A DNA stretch of 64,000 nt from Pilimelia anulata (GTDB taxonomy: Bacteria > Actinomycetota > Actinomycetes > Mycobacteriales > Micromonosporaceae). The notes beneath the pieces are model-generated. The model was not told where the DNA came from. It did not search any database and saw nothing but the letters and a program-made list of their open reading frames with translations. The stretch spans positions 310,001 to 374,000 of the forward strand of contig NZ_BMQB01000004.1 of the NCBI RefSeq assembly GCF_014647895.1, in the 5' to 3' direction. Positions 1 through 12,478 of the stretch are shown in pieces (the first letter of the stretch is position 1; each line of letters opens with the position of its first letter). Made by a program: the position numbers and the translations under genes.

Positions 1-199
1 GGGCGGCGGCCACGGCCCGGTCCACGTCGGCGGGCCCGGCCTCGGCGACCTCGGCGAGCACCGCCTCGGTGGCGGGGTTGATCGTCTTGCGGGCGCCGTC
101 GTCGGCCGGGGCGACGAACGCGCCGTCGACGAAGAGGCCGTAGGTGGGTTTCAGGTCGACGATGGCCGTCGACTCCGGCGCGGGGGCGTACTCGAACAT
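1..199 (-). CDS. Aldehyde dehydrogenase family protein, N-terminal part (runs off left edge)
   Basis: Only the first 66 residues lie in the window. The protein begins [10 protein letters not shown] and continues with [10 protein letters not shown] and [14 protein letters not shown], the usual N-terminal strands of NAD(P)-dependent aldehyde dehydrogenases, where the INPATE segment opens the Rossmann domain. The catalytic Cys and Glu lie outside the window and cannot be checked. The ATG is separated by one base from the deoC stop codon upstream on the same strand, so the two genes are very likely co-transcribed and translationally coupled. DeoC releases acetaldehyde, so an aldehyde dehydrogenase next door fits, although the true substrate is unknown. 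Confidence 0.75.
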   Translation of the reverse strand, partial: MFEYAPAPESTAIVDLKPTYGLFVDGAFVAPADDGARKTINPATEAVLAEVAEAGPADVDRAVAAA

Positions 200-200
200 G

Positions 201-1229
201 TCAGTCCACCGTCACGTAGTCGGACCCGTGGTATGCGCCCGTGGCCAGCTTGGCGCGCTGCATGAGCAGGTCGTTGAGCAGCCCCGACGCGCCGAACCGG
301 AACCAGTGCGGGCTCAGCCACCGCTCGCCGGCGACCTCGTTGACCAGGACGAGGTACCTGATCGCGTCCTTCGCCGTCCGGATGCCGCCCGCGGGCTTGA
401 CGCCAACCTGGCGCCCGGTCAGCGCGAGGAAGTCGCGGACCGCCTCCAGCATGATCAGGGTGACCGGCGGGGTGGCCGCCGGCGCGATTTTGCCGGTCGA
501 GGTCTTGATGAAGTCGGCGCCGGCGAGCATCGCCAGCCAGCTCGCCCGCCGGACGTTGTCGTACGTGCCCAGCTCCCCGGTCTCCAGGATCACCTTCAGG
601 TGCGCGCCGCCGCACGCCTGCTTCACCGCCACGATCTCGTCGTGCACGGCGGCGTACCGGCCGGCCAGGAACGACCCCCGGCTGATCACCATGTCGATCT
701 CGTCGGCGCCGGCCGCGACCGCCGCCCGCACGTCGGCCAGCCGGACGTCCAGCGGCGCCTGCCCCGCCGGGAACGACGTCGCGACGCTGGCCAGGTGGAT
801 GCCGCTGCCGCGCAGCACCGCGGCCGCGGTGGGGACCAGGGCCGGGTACACGCACACCGCCGCCACCGCCGGGCAGGCCGGGTCGGCCGGGTCCGGACGG
901 CGGGCCTTGGCGCACAGCGAGCGCACCCGGCCGGGCGTGTCCGCACCCTCCAGAGTGGTCAGGTCGACCATCGAGATGGCCAGGTCGATCGCGTACGCCT
1001 TGGCGCTGGTCTTGATCGAGCGGGTGCCGAGCCGGGCGGCCCGGGCCCGCGCACCCACCTCGTCGACGCCGGGCAGGCCGTGCAGGAACGCGCGCAGGGC
1101 GCGGTCGGAGCGGGCGATCCCGGCCAGGGCGGCGTCGCGCGGGGTGCGCGTCCGGGGGCCGCTGTCGGGCCGGCCCGGCTGGTCCGGGCGGTCGGGTGTA
1201 TCCGGTCGCGCCGGCTGTGTCGCCGTCAT
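201..1229 (-). CDS. deoC: Deoxyribose-phosphate aldolase
   Basis: This is a 342-residue class I DERA that cleaves 2-deoxyribose 5-phosphate to glyceraldehyde 3-phosphate and acetaldehyde in deoxynucleoside catabolism. The Schiff-base lysine is in the FIKTSTGK motif (K242). The second conserved lysine is in GVKPAGGI (K278) and the conserved aspartate is in EIDMVIS (D179). It is longer than the compact 220-260 residue bacterial forms because of a Pro/Arg/Asp-rich extension of about 35 residues. I chose the ATG at 1229; no strong ribosome binding site lies before it, so a slightly later start is possible. The gene precedes an aldehyde dehydrogenase on the same strand and is divergent from upp, giving a small nucleoside-salvage neighbourhood. 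Confidence 0.95.
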   Translation of the reverse strand: MTATQPARPDTPDRPDQPGRPDSGPRTRTPRDAALAGIARSDRALRAFLHGLPGVDEVGARARAARLGTRSIKTSAKAYAIDLAISMVDLTTLEGADTPGRVRSLCAKARRPDPADPACPAVAAVCVYPALVPTAAAVLRGSGIHLASVATSFPAGQAPLDVRLADVRAAVAAGADEIDMVISRGSFLAGRYAAVHDEIVAVKQACGGAHLKVILETGELGTYDNVRRASWLAMLAGADFIKTSTGKIAPAATPPVTLIMLEAVRDFLALTGRQVGVKPAGGIRTAKDAIRYLVLVNEVAGERWLSPHWFRFGASGLLNDLLMQRAKLATGAYHGSDYVTVD

Positions 1230-1352
1230 GGCCGCGAGTCTACGCTGCCGCACTGTGGTCGATCTTGCACTTTGGATGACCATCAGCCCCCTCGGGCCCA
1301 CCCGCCCCGCGGGGTGCGCGCGGGGGGCGGGCGCCGCCGGTACCGTGATCGG

Positions 1353-1982
1353 GTGGACGTACTCGTCGTGGACAACCCGCTCGCGCAGGCCCGGCTCACC
1401 GTCATGCGGGACGTCCGGACCGATCCGGCCGCGTTCCGGGCCGCCCTCACCGAACTGACCACGATGCTGCTGTACGAGGCGGCCCGCGACTTCCCGTACG
1501 CCCTGTACTCGATCGAGACGCCCGTCGCCCCGACGCTCGGGCTGCGGCTGGCCGAGCCGCCGCTGCTGGTACCGGTGCTGCGGGCGGGGCTGGGCATGGC
1601 GGACGCGGCGCTCGGCCTGCTGCCCGGCTGCCAGATGGGGTTCGTGGGACTCGCCCGGGACGAGGTGACGCTGGCCCCGCGGGCGTACCTGGAGAGCCTG
1701 CCCGCCGACCTGACCGGCCTGCCCGCGCTGGTCCTGGACCCGATGCTGGCCACCGGCGGCTCGCTGGAGCACTGCTGCCGCCTGCTGGTCAGCCGCGGCT
1801 GCACGGACATCACGATCCTGTGCGTCCTGGCCGCCCCCGAGGGCGTGGCCCACCTCCGCGGGACGGGCCTGCCGCTGCGCGTGGTGACCGCCTCGATCGA
1901 CGACCAGCTCAACGAGAAGGGCTTCATCGTCCCGGGCCTGGGCGACGCGGGCGACCGCCAATTCGGCCTGATGCCCCGCTGA
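1353..1982 (+). CDS. upp: Uracil phosphoribosyltransferase
   Basis: This 209-residue cytosolic enzyme makes UMP from uracil and PRPP in pyrimidine salvage. The PRPP-binding loop reads [10 protein letters not shown] (D129 to S137), and the C-terminal uracil-binding region keeps [16 protein letters not shown]. The length matches the family (about 205-210 residues). I took the GTG at 1353, giving the N-terminus [12 protein letters not shown], which has the normal family start; longer readings upstream have no family similarity. It is divergent from deoC, with a shared control region of 123 bases. Confidence 0.96.
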   Translation: MDVLVVDNPLAQARLTVMRDVRTDPAAFRAALTELTTMLLYEAARDFPYALYSIETPVAPTLGLRLAEPPLLVPVLRAGLGMADAALGLLPGCQMGFVGLARDEVTLAPRAYLESLPADLTGLPALVLDPMLATGGSLEHCCRLLVSRGCTDITILCVLAAPEGVAHLRGTGLPLRVVTASIDDQLNEKGFIVPGLGDAGDRQFGLMPR

Positions 1983-2131
1983 CCCCACCCCCGCCGGCGG
2001 TACCTCAGGGTGATCATGGGGTGGCTGGTCGGGTGGGGCGGAATGGACGGGGGTGCGCATGATCGAACAAGGTGGGCGCCCGCGGGAGGGGGAGTGCGGT
2101 CCGGGGCGCCGGGCGCGTAGCGTAGGCGGGC

Positions 2132-2860
2132 ATGGAGCGGGTTGCCCTGGCGGAAGAACTGCTGTTGCTGGCGTACGACGATGAGACCGGCAAGGCCACC
2201 GGGTCGCGCATCGCCCTGGACCTGGGCATGTCGGCCGCGGTGCTGGTCGACCTGGCGCTCGTCGGGCGGCTCTCGCTGGACGGTCCGCGGCTGCGGCACA
2301 CCGACGACGCCCCCACCGGCGAGGCCATCGCCGACGGCGTGCTCGCCCGGATCGCCGCCGACACCCCGCAGTCGCCGGCCGCCTGGCTCCAGCGGCTCCG
2401 GCACGGCCTGCGCGACGCGCTGCTGCGCGACCTGTGCGGCCGGGGCGTCATCCGGGACGTCGACGAGACCGCGCTCGACGTGATCCACCTGCACCGGTAC
2501 CCGACCGTCGACCGCAGCGTGGAGAAGGACGTCCGGACCCGCCTCGCCGACGCCCTGACCGGCACCGGGACCGTGGACGAGCGGACGGCGGCGCTCGCCG
2601 CCCTGGTCGCCGCCACCCGGATGGAGCCGACGCTCGGCCTGCCCGCCGACGAGGTGCCGGCGGCGCACGCCCGGCTGGAGGAGATCGCGGCGAAGGCCGG
2701 GTTCAGCGGGGCGGTCATCGCGGCGCACTCGATCGTCCGGCCGTCGGTGGCGGCGCTGATCGGCGCGCTGTGCCGGGCCATCGAGACGGCCCTGGGCCGC
2801 ACCCCGGCCCCCCGCTCGGCACCCCCGGCGGCCACCCCGACCCCCGACCCCACCCACTGA
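2132..2860 (+). CDS. GPP34 (GOLPH3/Vps74-like) family protein
   Basis: This 242-residue protein starts MERVALAEELLLLAYDD and continues with GSRIALDLGMSAAVLVDLAL, the signature opening of the GPP34 family. Eukaryotic relatives (GOLPH3, Vps74) bind phosphatidylinositol 4-phosphate on Golgi membranes. Actinobacterial copies are common but uncharacterised, and are presumed cytosolic or peripheral membrane proteins. There is no signal peptide or membrane helix. The C-terminal 20 residues are Ala/Pro-rich and look disordered. The start ATG sits 149 bases after upp. It is convergent with the phosphohexomutase gene that follows. The family call is firm; the function is unknown. Confidence 0.85.
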   Translation: MERVALAEELLLLAYDDETGKATGSRIALDLGMSAAVLVDLALVGRLSLDGPRLRHTDDAPTGEAIADGVLARIAADTPQSPAAWLQRLRHGLRDALLRDLCGRGVIRDVDETALDVIHLHRYPTVDRSVEKDVRTRLADALTGTGTVDERTAALAALVAATRMEPTLGLPADEVPAAHARLEEIAAKAGFSGAVIAAHSIVRPSVAALIGALCRAIETALGRTPAPRSAPPAATPTPDPTH

Positions 2861-2902
2861 CCCACCCCACCGGATCGGCCGCCGCCGGCGAGCCGGCCGC
2901 GG

Positions 2903-4591
2903 TCAGGGCTGGGGGAGCAGGGCGGCCAGCTCGGTGCGCAGGGCCGCGAGCTGCGCCGCCGCCGCGGCCCGGGCCGGCGCCGGATCGGTGCCCGGCACCG
3001 GTACGACCACCTCCAGGTACGCCTTCAGCTTCGGCTCGGTGCCGGACGGCCGGACCACCACCCGGACCCCGTCCGCGTGCACGGTCAGCACGTCCGCGCC
3101 CGGCAGCCCGTCGACCACCGCCGTCACCGCCCGCCCGAGCAGCGCCGCCGGCGGGCGGGCGCGCAGCGCGGCCATCCCGTCCGCGATGACCCGCAGGTCG
3201 CGGACCCGGATCGACACCTGGTCGGTGGCGTGCACGCCGTACGCGACGGCCAGCTCGGCCAGCCGGTCGGCGAGCGTCCGGCCGGCGGCGCGCAGGTCCG
3301 CGGCCAGCTCGCAGACCAGCAGCGCCGCGGTGATGCCGTCCTTGTCCCGGACCAGGTCGGGGGCGGCGCAGTAGCCGAGCGCCTCCTCGTACCCGTACGC
3401 CAGGCCCGGCGTCCGGACGATCCACTTGAATCCGGTGAGCGTCTCCGCGTACGGCCGCCCGTGCGCCGCGCACAGCGACCGCAGCAGCGTCGCGGACACG
3501 ATCGTCGTGGCGAACGTGCCGGCCACCCCGCGCCGGATCAGGTGGTCGGCGAGCAGCGCCCCGACCTCGTCCCCGCGCAGCACCCGCCAGCCCCCGCCCG
3601 CGCCGCTGCCGCCCGCGCCCCTGCCCCCGCTGCCGTCGGCGGGAGTGCCGGCGTCGGGGTCGGGGATCGCCACCGCGCACCGGTCGGCGTCCGGGTCATT
3701 GGCCAGGGCCAGGTCGGCGCCGGCCGCGGCGGCGAGCGCCAGCACCCGGTCCATCGCGCCCGGCTCCTCGGGGTTCGGGAAGGCGACGGTCGGGAAGTCG
3801 GGGTCCGGCGCGGCCTGCTCGGCGACCACCCGCGGCGGGGCGAAGCCGGCCGCGGCCAGCGCCGCCGGCAGCACCGCGCCGCCGACGCCGTGCAGCGGCG
3901 TGTACGCCACGGTCAGCTCCCGCGGCCCGCCCGGCGCGACCACCGCCGCGGCCCCGGCCAGGTACCCGGCGACCGGGTCGACCACCGCGCCCGGCGGCCC
4001 GAGCGGTACCGCCGCGGCCGGGCCGGCCGCCGCGATGTGCCCGGCGATGGCCGCGTCGACCGGCGGGGCGATCTGCGCGCCCGCGCCGAGCGGCCCGCCG
4101 ACCGTGCCGAGGTACACCTTGTACCCGTTGTCGGCCGCCGGGTTGTGGCTGGCCGTCACCATCACGCCGGCCGCCGCGCCGTGCGCCCGGACCGCGTACG
4201 CCAGCACCGGCGTCGGCAGCGGCCCCGGCAGCAGCAGCGCGGCCCGGCCGGCGCCGGTGGCGACCGCGGCGGTGCGGGCGGCGAAGTCGGCCGAGCCGTG
4301 CCGGGCGTCGTACCCGATCACCAGCGGGCCGGCCGCGCCGACCTCGTCGAGCCAGCGCACCAGGCCCGCGGCGGCGGCGGTGACGACGGCGAGGTTCATC
4401 CCGTTGGGGCCGGCCCGGCGGATCCCGCGCAGGCCGGCGGTGCCGAACTCCAGCGGGCCGGCGAACCGGTCGGCCAGCTCGGCGGCGCTCGCCGGCCAGG
4501 CGTCGAGCAGCGCGGTCAGCGCGGCCCGGTCGGCCGGGTCGGGGTCGGCGGCGATCCACTCCGCGACGTCGGCCCGCGGGTCCGTCCCCAT
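2903..4591 (-). CDS. Phospho-sugar mutase (phosphoglucomutase/phosphomannomutase family)
   Basis: This 562-residue alpha-D-phosphohexomutase moves phosphate between the 6 and 1 positions of a hexose phosphate. All four family motifs are visible: the phosphoserine loop TASHNP, the magnesium loop DPDADRC, the sugar-binding loop RGDEVG, and the phosphate-binding RPSGTEPKLK near the C-terminus. A Gly/Ala-rich insert lies between the metal loop and the sugar-binding loop. Which hexose is preferred cannot be read from sequence. I chose the ATG at 4591 because GGAGG sits five bases upstream, whereas the GTG at 4597 falls inside that ribosome binding site. The gene lies 52 bases downstream of the kinase gene on the same strand and may share its transcript. 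Confidence 0.92.
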   Translation of the reverse strand: MGTDPRADVAEWIAADPDPADRAALTALLDAWPASAAELADRFAGPLEFGTAGLRGIRRAGPNGMNLAVVTAAAAGLVRWLDEVGAAGPLVIGYDARHGSADFAARTAAVATGAGRAALLLPGPLPTPVLAYAVRAHGAAAGVMVTASHNPAADNGYKVYLGTVGGPLGAGAQIAPPVDAAIAGHIAAAGPAAAVPLGPPGAVVDPVAGYLAGAAAVVAPGGPRELTVAYTPLHGVGGAVLPAALAAAGFAPPRVVAEQAAPDPDFPTVAFPNPEEPGAMDRVLALAAAAGADLALANDPDADRCAVAIPDPDAGTPADGSGGRGAGGSGAGGGWRVLRGDEVGALLADHLIRRGVAGTFATTIVSATLLRSLCAAHGRPYAETLTGFKWIVRTPGLAYGYEEALGYCAAPDLVRDKDGITAALLVCELAADLRAAGRTLADRLAELAVAYGVHATDQVSIRVRDLRVIADGMAALRARPPAALLGRAVTAVVDGLPGADVLTVHADGVRVVVRPSGTEPKLKAYLEVVVPVPGTDPAPARAAAAAQLAALRTELAALLPQP

Positions 4592-4643
4592 GCCCACCTC
4601 CGTGCCGGTCCGACCCCGCCCGGTCCGACCCCCGCCCAGCGTG

Positions 4644-6464
<1,821 letters not shown>

Positions 6465-6819
6465 GGAGAACGCCGCCGGTTCACGAGTGGGACTGAGGGG
6501 TCGACCGCAGGGGGTGCACGCGCGCCCGGTCCACATTCTCACCGCGCCCGGGACCCGGCGCCAACGGGCCCGCGCCCGTGTCGCTGAATTGTGTCACCAC
6601 CGACGGTCCGCGGGCGAGCCCGCAAAGCGGGGCGAGTGGTACACGGTGGTGGCAAGGGTGACGAGCGGGCGACACCCGATCAGCACGCGACACGATGAGA
6701 GTGCCCCCAGTGGTGACAGCGGACACACGCACAGGGTACAACCGGCGGCCCGCGCGCCGGGTGACGGCCGCGGTCGATGTCCGCGGCGGGGCGGCGGCCG
6801 CCGGGCCTACGATCAGCCC
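6465..6819. other. Divergent intergenic region between kinase and mutase genes
   Basis: These 355 bases separate two divergent genes and must carry both promoters unless the kinase starts further upstream, at 6542. I see no convincing -35/-10 pair, riboswitch or strong hairpin. The segment from about 6590 to 6760 is less GC-biased than its flanks and is the likely control region. Confidence 0.4.
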
Positions 6820-8403
<1,584 letters not shown>

Positions 8404-8592
8404 GCCTGCCCCGAAATCAGGTGCGATTCGGTCCGAACTGGGTAGGTTGCGGGAGTGCGGTGGCGCTGCGCGCCGGTGTCCGGTTATCGACAGCCATCCG
8501 GGTGGGCGGGCACGTTTGCGCCGGTCGTGGCACGGTGGAACCGATCGGGACACGCGTGTCGCCGTACGGCGCTGCGTCGTTGAGGAGGTGCT

Positions 8593-10209
8593 GTGGCAGC
8601 GATCAGCGACGCCGCCGGAGCCGACCCGCGCTTCCCGACGCCACCGACCGCCGTCCGCGCGCGTGCGCGCAACGACAGCGCCGCCCGGTACCGCACCCGA
8701 CCATCGCTGGCGGTCGCCCGCGATGAACCCACCGCGTCGACGGCGCGTGGGGCAGGAGAGGACGCCCCCCGGCCATCGGCCCCCGTTCACCGAGATCGAG
8801 ATGCCATCGTGACCACTGCGCTCACCAGGTCTTCCGGCGATGCCGGAAATGCTCTCACCAGATCGTCCGGCGATGCCGGAAATGCCCGCACCAGGCCGTC
8901 CGACGCCGCGTCGCACAGGGGCGACGGCGCGCCGCCCGGGCCCGGCGACGCCGCCCGCGCCCCGCGGCCGGACGCCGCGATGCTGCTCGGCCGCGAGCCC
9001 CGCGCCGGCCGGCCGCCGGTGGACCCGCTCCGGGAGCAGATCGACACCTGGCTCGCTACGCACAGCGAGGAACTGATCACCGTACGCCGGCACCTGCACG
9101 CCCACCCGGAGCCCTCGCGGTCGGAGTTCGAGACCGCCGCGCTGATCGCCCGCGAGCTGGCCGTCGCCGGCCTGACCCCGCGCCTGCTGCCCGCCGGCAA
9201 CGGCGTGATCTGCGACATCGGCGCCGGCGACCGGATGATCGCGCTGCGCGCCGACCTCGACGCGCTGCCGTTGCAGGACGCCAAGGAGGTGGCGTACCGG
9301 TCGACCGTCCCGAACGTCACCCACGCCTGCGGCCACGACGTGCACACCACGGTCATGCTCGGGGTGGCCCGGGTGCTGGCCCTGCTCGACGCCGCCGGCG
9401 CGCTGCCCGGCCGGGTGCGGATGCTGTTCCAGCCGGCGGAGGAGTGCTTCCCGTCCGGCGCGCCCGACGTGATCGCCGCCGGCGGCCTCGAGGGCGTCAC
9501 CGGCGTGTACGCCCTGCACTGCGCCCCGCAGCTCGCCGTCGGCACCGTCGGCGTCCGGTCCGGCCCGTTCACCGCGGCGGCGGACACCGTCGAGGTGATC
9601 CTGCACGGCAAGGGCGGGCACACCGCCCGGCCGCACGTCACCACCGACCTCGTCCAGGCCCTCGGCCGGGTCATCGTCGACGTGCCGTCGCTGCTCGGCC
9701 GCCGGGTCGACCCGCGGGCCGGGCTGTCGATGGTCTGGGGGACCGTCCGGGCGGGCGAGGCGTTCAACGCCATCCCCGGCGTCGGCACGGTCCGCGGCAC
9801 GCTGCGGGTGCTCAGCCGGGACGCCTGGCACGGCGCGCCCCAGCTCATCACCGAGCTGGTCGAGGCGGCCGTCGCCGGCACCGGCGCCCGGGCGACCGTG
9901 AACTACGTCCGCGGCGTCCCGCCGGTGATCAACGACCACCGGGCGAACGCGATCATCGCCGGCGCGGCCGGCGCGGTCCTCGGCGCCGAGCGGGTGGTCG
10001 AGGCCGAGGTCAGCATGGGCGGCGAGGACTTCTCGTTCTACCTGGAGCAGGTCCCCGGCGCGATGATCCGGCTCGGCACGGCCGCGCCGGGTACCGAGGG
10101 CGCGCTCGACATCCACCAGCCCGGCTTCGACGTGGACGAGCGCGCCATCGGCGTGGGCGTCCGGGTCATGGTCCGGACGGCGGTCGCCGCGCTGGCGGGC
10201 GTCCACTGA
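8593..10209 (+). CDS. M20 family metallo-amidohydrolase with long N-terminal extension
   Basis: The catalytic part (from about residue 140) is an M20D-type amidohydrolase of the kind that hydrolyses N-acyl amino acids or similar amides. It shows HLHAHPEPS, ALRADLDALPL, the metal site HACGHDVHT and QPAEE, a dimerisation domain with GKGGHTARPH, and SMGGEDFSFY near the end. I chose the GTG at 8593 because GAGGAGG lies just upstream. This gives 538 residues, with about 145 low-complexity residues before the enzyme fold. An in-frame ATG at 8980 would give a normal-length enzyme of about 409 residues but has no clear ribosome binding site. The extension contains an in-frame 33-base tandem repeat. 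The substrate is unknown. Confidence 0.85.
   Translation: MAAISDAAGADPRFPTPPTAVRARARNDSAARYRTRPSLAVARDEPTASTARGAGEDAPRPSAPVHRDRDAIVTTALTRSSGDAGNALTRSSGDAGNARTRPSDAASHRGDGAPPGPGDAARAPRPDAAMLLGREPRAGRPPVDPLREQIDTWLATHSEELITVRRHLHAHPEPSRSEFETAALIARELAVAGLTPRLLPAGNGVICDIGAGDRMIALRADLDALPLQDAKEVAYRSTVPNVTHACGHDVHTTVMLGVARVLALLDAAGALPGRVRMLFQPAEECFPSGAPDVIAAGGLEGVTGVYALHCAPQLAVGTVGVRSGPFTAAADTVEVILHGKGGHTARPHVTTDLVQALGRVIVDVPSLLGRRVDPRAGLSMVWGTVRAGEAFNAIPGVGTVRGTLRVLSRDAWHGAPQLITELVEAAVAGTGARATVNYVRGVPPVINDHRANAIIAGAAGAVLGAERVVEAEVSMGGEDFSFYLEQVPGAMIRLGTAAPGTEGALDIHQPGFDVDERAIGVGVRVMVRTAVAALAGVH
8818..8883 (+). repeat. Two 33-base tandem repeats, each with an internal dyad
   Basis: Units 8818-8850 and 8851-8883 differ at only 3 of 33 positions; a third, degenerate unit begins at 8884. 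In the frame of the M20 gene each unit encodes ALTRSSGDAGN. Each unit also holds a short inverted repeat; in the first it is TTCCGGC-GAT-GCCGGAA at 8832-8848. The repeats lie before the catalytic domain, so they either form a disordered linker or, if the gene starts at 8980, sit in its 5' control region. Confidence 0.8.
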
Positions 10210-10276
10210 ACTCGATCGGGGGATCCGGCGGCGACGAACCGCCCGTTCCGCGCCACCGGATCTCCCGATCGTCAGC

Positions 10277-11323
10277 TCACCCCGCGGGGGGCGCGTCCGC
10301 GCCGGGCGCGGGTGCCCCCTCCGGTGCCGCGGCCGCCGACCGGACCGGTGCCGCGGGCGGTACCGCCGCCGCGGCCGGTGTCGCCACCGGGGCCGTCGCC
10401 GCGGCTGGTGTCGCCGGTGTCGCCGGCTGGGGGTCGGCGGTGGCCGGCGGGAGCGCCGTACGGCGGGCGCGGCGGCGCAGCAGCAGCACCACCAGCAGCC
10501 AGATCGGCACGCCCAGCACCAGCAGCCACGGCGCGACCGCCCCGAGGACCGTCGCCAGCACGCCCAGCGACGCCAGCAGCGCCCGCCATCCCGCGCCCAG
10601 CCCGGCCAGGAAGCCCGGCGCGCCGGGCTCGTCCGGCCGCGCCGCCGTACCGCGCAGCTCCAGCGTGATCGTGGCCAGCGCCGTCCGGTCGGCCAGCCGC
10701 CGCTGCCGGGCCTGGAGCGCCGCCAGTTCGGCCTCCCGGCGGGCCAGCTCGCCCTCGATCGACACCAGCTCGCCGACCGACCGCGCCCGGGCCAGCAGCG
10801 CCCGGGTCCGGTCGACGCTGGCCCGCTGGCTGGCCAGCCGGGCGTCGACGTCGACCACCTCCTCGCTGACGTCCTCCGTGCCGATCTCCCGGTGCTCCTC
10901 CCGGCCGACCCCGGCCACCCGGTCCAGCAGCTCGTCGAACCGGGCCGCCGGCACGCGCAGGGTCACCGTCGCCCGCGAGGCCGCGCCCGCGTGGCTGCGG
11001 CTGTCGCCGCCGGCGTACCCGCCGGCCGCCCGGGCCGCCGCGATCGCCCGGTCCGCCGCGGCGCCGACCCCGGCGCCGTCCACGCGGACCGTCACCGTCG
11101 CCGTCCGCACCACGCTGCGCTGGTCGGCCACGCCCGCCGCCGACAGCGGCGGCGCGCCGCCGGGCCGGCCCTTCGCGCCGCCGTCCGGCGCCGGGGCGGC
11201 CTCGCCCGCGAAGTCCCGGGCCGGGCCCACCGTGCTGCGGGACGGTTCGTCGGCCGTACAGCCGGCCAGCAGGACGGCCGCCGCGCCGATCAGCGCCAGG
11301 CCGGACACTCGTCGTACGTTCAT
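10277..11323 (-). CDS. DUF4349 domain lipoprotein
   Basis: This 348-residue protein begins with a lipoprotein signal peptide ending in the lipobox LLAGC. It continues with a beta-rich segment (VRTATVTVRVDGAG) and a long helical coiled coil (about residues 125-205, many Arg/Glu/Leu heptads). A membrane helix follows (WLLVLGVPIWLLVVLLL), then a Pro/Ala-rich tail. This order is that of DUF4349 proteins, whose function is not known. A lipid anchor at the N-terminus plus a later membrane helix suggests the coiled coil is held outside against the membrane. I prefer the second ATG (11323) because the GGGGAG ribosome binding site is too close to the ATG at 11326. Confidence 0.8.
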   Translation of the reverse strand: MNVRRVSGLALIGAAAVLLAGCTADEPSRSTVGPARDFAGEAAPAPDGGAKGRPGGAPPLSAAGVADQRSVVRTATVTVRVDGAGVGAAADRAIAAARAAGGYAGGDSRSHAGAASRATVTLRVPAARFDELLDRVAGVGREEHREIGTEDVSEEVVDVDARLASQRASVDRTRALLARARSVGELVSIEGELARREAELAALQARQRRLADRTALATITLELRGTAARPDEPGAPGFLAGLGAGWRALLASLGVLATVLGAVAPWLLVLGVPIWLLVVLLLRRRARRTALPPATADPQPATPATPAAATAPVATPAAAAVPPAAPVRSAAAAPEGAPAPGADAPPAG

Positions 11324-11396
11324 CATCACTCCCCGATCGCCCACCACCCCGATGGGACGCCGGGCGGGTGGCCGGGCGTTCCGGCAAACTGGTCGA

Positions 11397-12395
11397 ATGG
11401 GTAACAACTCGATGACGGTCGACGAGCTGTACCTGACGCCGCCGGACCGGTTCGTCGCCGCCCGCACCGCCGCGGCCGCCGCCGCCCGGACGGCCGGCGA
11501 CCCGGCCGGGGCCCGCGAGCTGGCCGCGCTGCGCCGCCCGACGGTCGCCGCCTGGCTGGTCAACCACCTCGCGCTGCGCGACCCGGACGCCGTCGCCGCC
11601 CTCGACCCGCTCGCCGACCGGCTGCGCGCCGCGCAGCGGGCCCGCGACGGCGACGCGCTGCGCGACCTGGCGGGGGAGCGGCGGCGGGTGGTCGGCGGAC
11701 TGGTCCGGCGGGCGGCGGCGCTGGCGGTGGAGGCCGGCGCGGCGCGGCCGGCGGCGGGGGCGCTGGCCGAGGTCGAGGCGACGCTGCAGGCGGCGCTGCT
11801 GGACGGGGAGGTCGCGGCGGCGGTCCGGACGGGGCGGTTGCAGCGGTCGGCGAGCCACTCGGGCTTCACCGACGTACCGCGCCCGGCCCTGCACGCGGTC
11901 CCCGACCCGCCCGCTCCGGCCGACCGGGCCGCCGCGGGCGGCGAGCGCGCCCCGGCGGCGCCCGACCGGACGACCCGGCCGCGCGCCGTCGCCGCGCCCG
12001 CGGAGCCGGACACCGCGGTTCCCGCGGCGGCGGCGGACGGCGCCGCACCGGCACCGGCACCGACAGCGGCGGCGGACGGCGCCGTCGCGGTTCCCGACGA
12101 CGCCGTCGTGACGCCGGCGGCGGCCGCGGGGGACGACGAGGCCGCGCGGGACGAGGCCGCGCGGGACGAGGCCGCGCGGGCGGCCGAGTACGACGCGACG
12201 CTCGCCGCGCTGACCGCCGCCCGCCGGGCCGAGGACGACGCCGCCCGCGCGCTCGCCGACCTCGACGCCCGGCTGGGCGAGCTGCGCCGGGCGGCCGAGC
12301 GCCTCCAGCACGAGCGGCTCGCGGCCGTCACCGAGCGGGACCGCACGCGCCGGGACCGGCGGGAGATCCAGGCACGCCTGGGCAAACTGGACTGA
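11397..12395 (+). CDS. Hypothetical coiled-coil protein
   Basis: I do not recognise a named family. The 332-residue product has an N-terminal helical region (FVAARTAAAAAARTAGD, then LAALRRPTVAAWLVNHLALRDPDA) and a Pro/Ala-rich middle. The C-terminal coiled coil is about 70 residues of Ala, Glu, Arg and Leu ending in IQARLGKLD. No signal peptide or membrane helix is seen, so it is presumably cytosolic. The ATG at 11397 gives MGNNSMTVDEL; the ATG at 11412 (MTVDELYL) is equally possible, and neither has a strong ribosome binding site. A 15-base repeat within the gene encodes three DEAAR units. It is divergent from the DUF4349 gene. Confidence 0.65.
   Translation: MGNNSMTVDELYLTPPDRFVAARTAAAAAARTAGDPAGARELAALRRPTVAAWLVNHLALRDPDAVAALDPLADRLRAAQRARDGDALRDLAGERRRVVGGLVRRAAALAVEAGAARPAAGALAEVEATLQAALLDGEVAAAVRTGRLQRSASHSGFTDVPRPALHAVPDPPAPADRAAAGGERAPAAPDRTTRPRAVAAPAEPDTAVPAAAADGAAPAPAPTAAADGAVAVPDDAVVTPAAAAGDDEAARDEAARDEAARAAEYDATLAALTAARRAEDDAARALADLDARLGELRRAAERLQHERLAAVTERDRTRRDRREIQARLGKLD
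12135..12179 (+). repeat. Three perfect 15-base tandem repeats (DEAAR units)
   Basis: The unit GACGAGGCCGCGCGG occurs three times without mismatch at 12135-12149, 12150-12164 and 12165-12179. It is in frame and adds DEAAR x3 to the start of the coiled coil of the surrounding gene. Being a multiple of three, it can change in copy number without breaking the frame. Confidence 0.9.
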
Positions 12396-12478
12396 GTCCG
12401 CAGTGGATCGCCCGCGGCGGAAAGCGATATCGACCACCGTCACGGGTTATCCGGGCCCGGGCGGGGCAGAATCGGCGC

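Noticed and set aside
201..2060. Very long minus-strand frame covering deoC and the upp region
   Set aside because: Only the part from 1229 down has DeoC similarity. The upstream part is antisense to upp and reflects the lack of stop codons in high-GC DNA.
8818..8883. CRISPR-like array
   Set aside because: There are only two adjacent units with no spacers, and they lie inside a coding frame.
9444..12395. Long plus-strand frame spanning the M20 3' end and the DUF4349 gene
   Set aside because: It is an antisense or out-of-frame shadow; only its last 332 codons (from 11397) look like a real protein.
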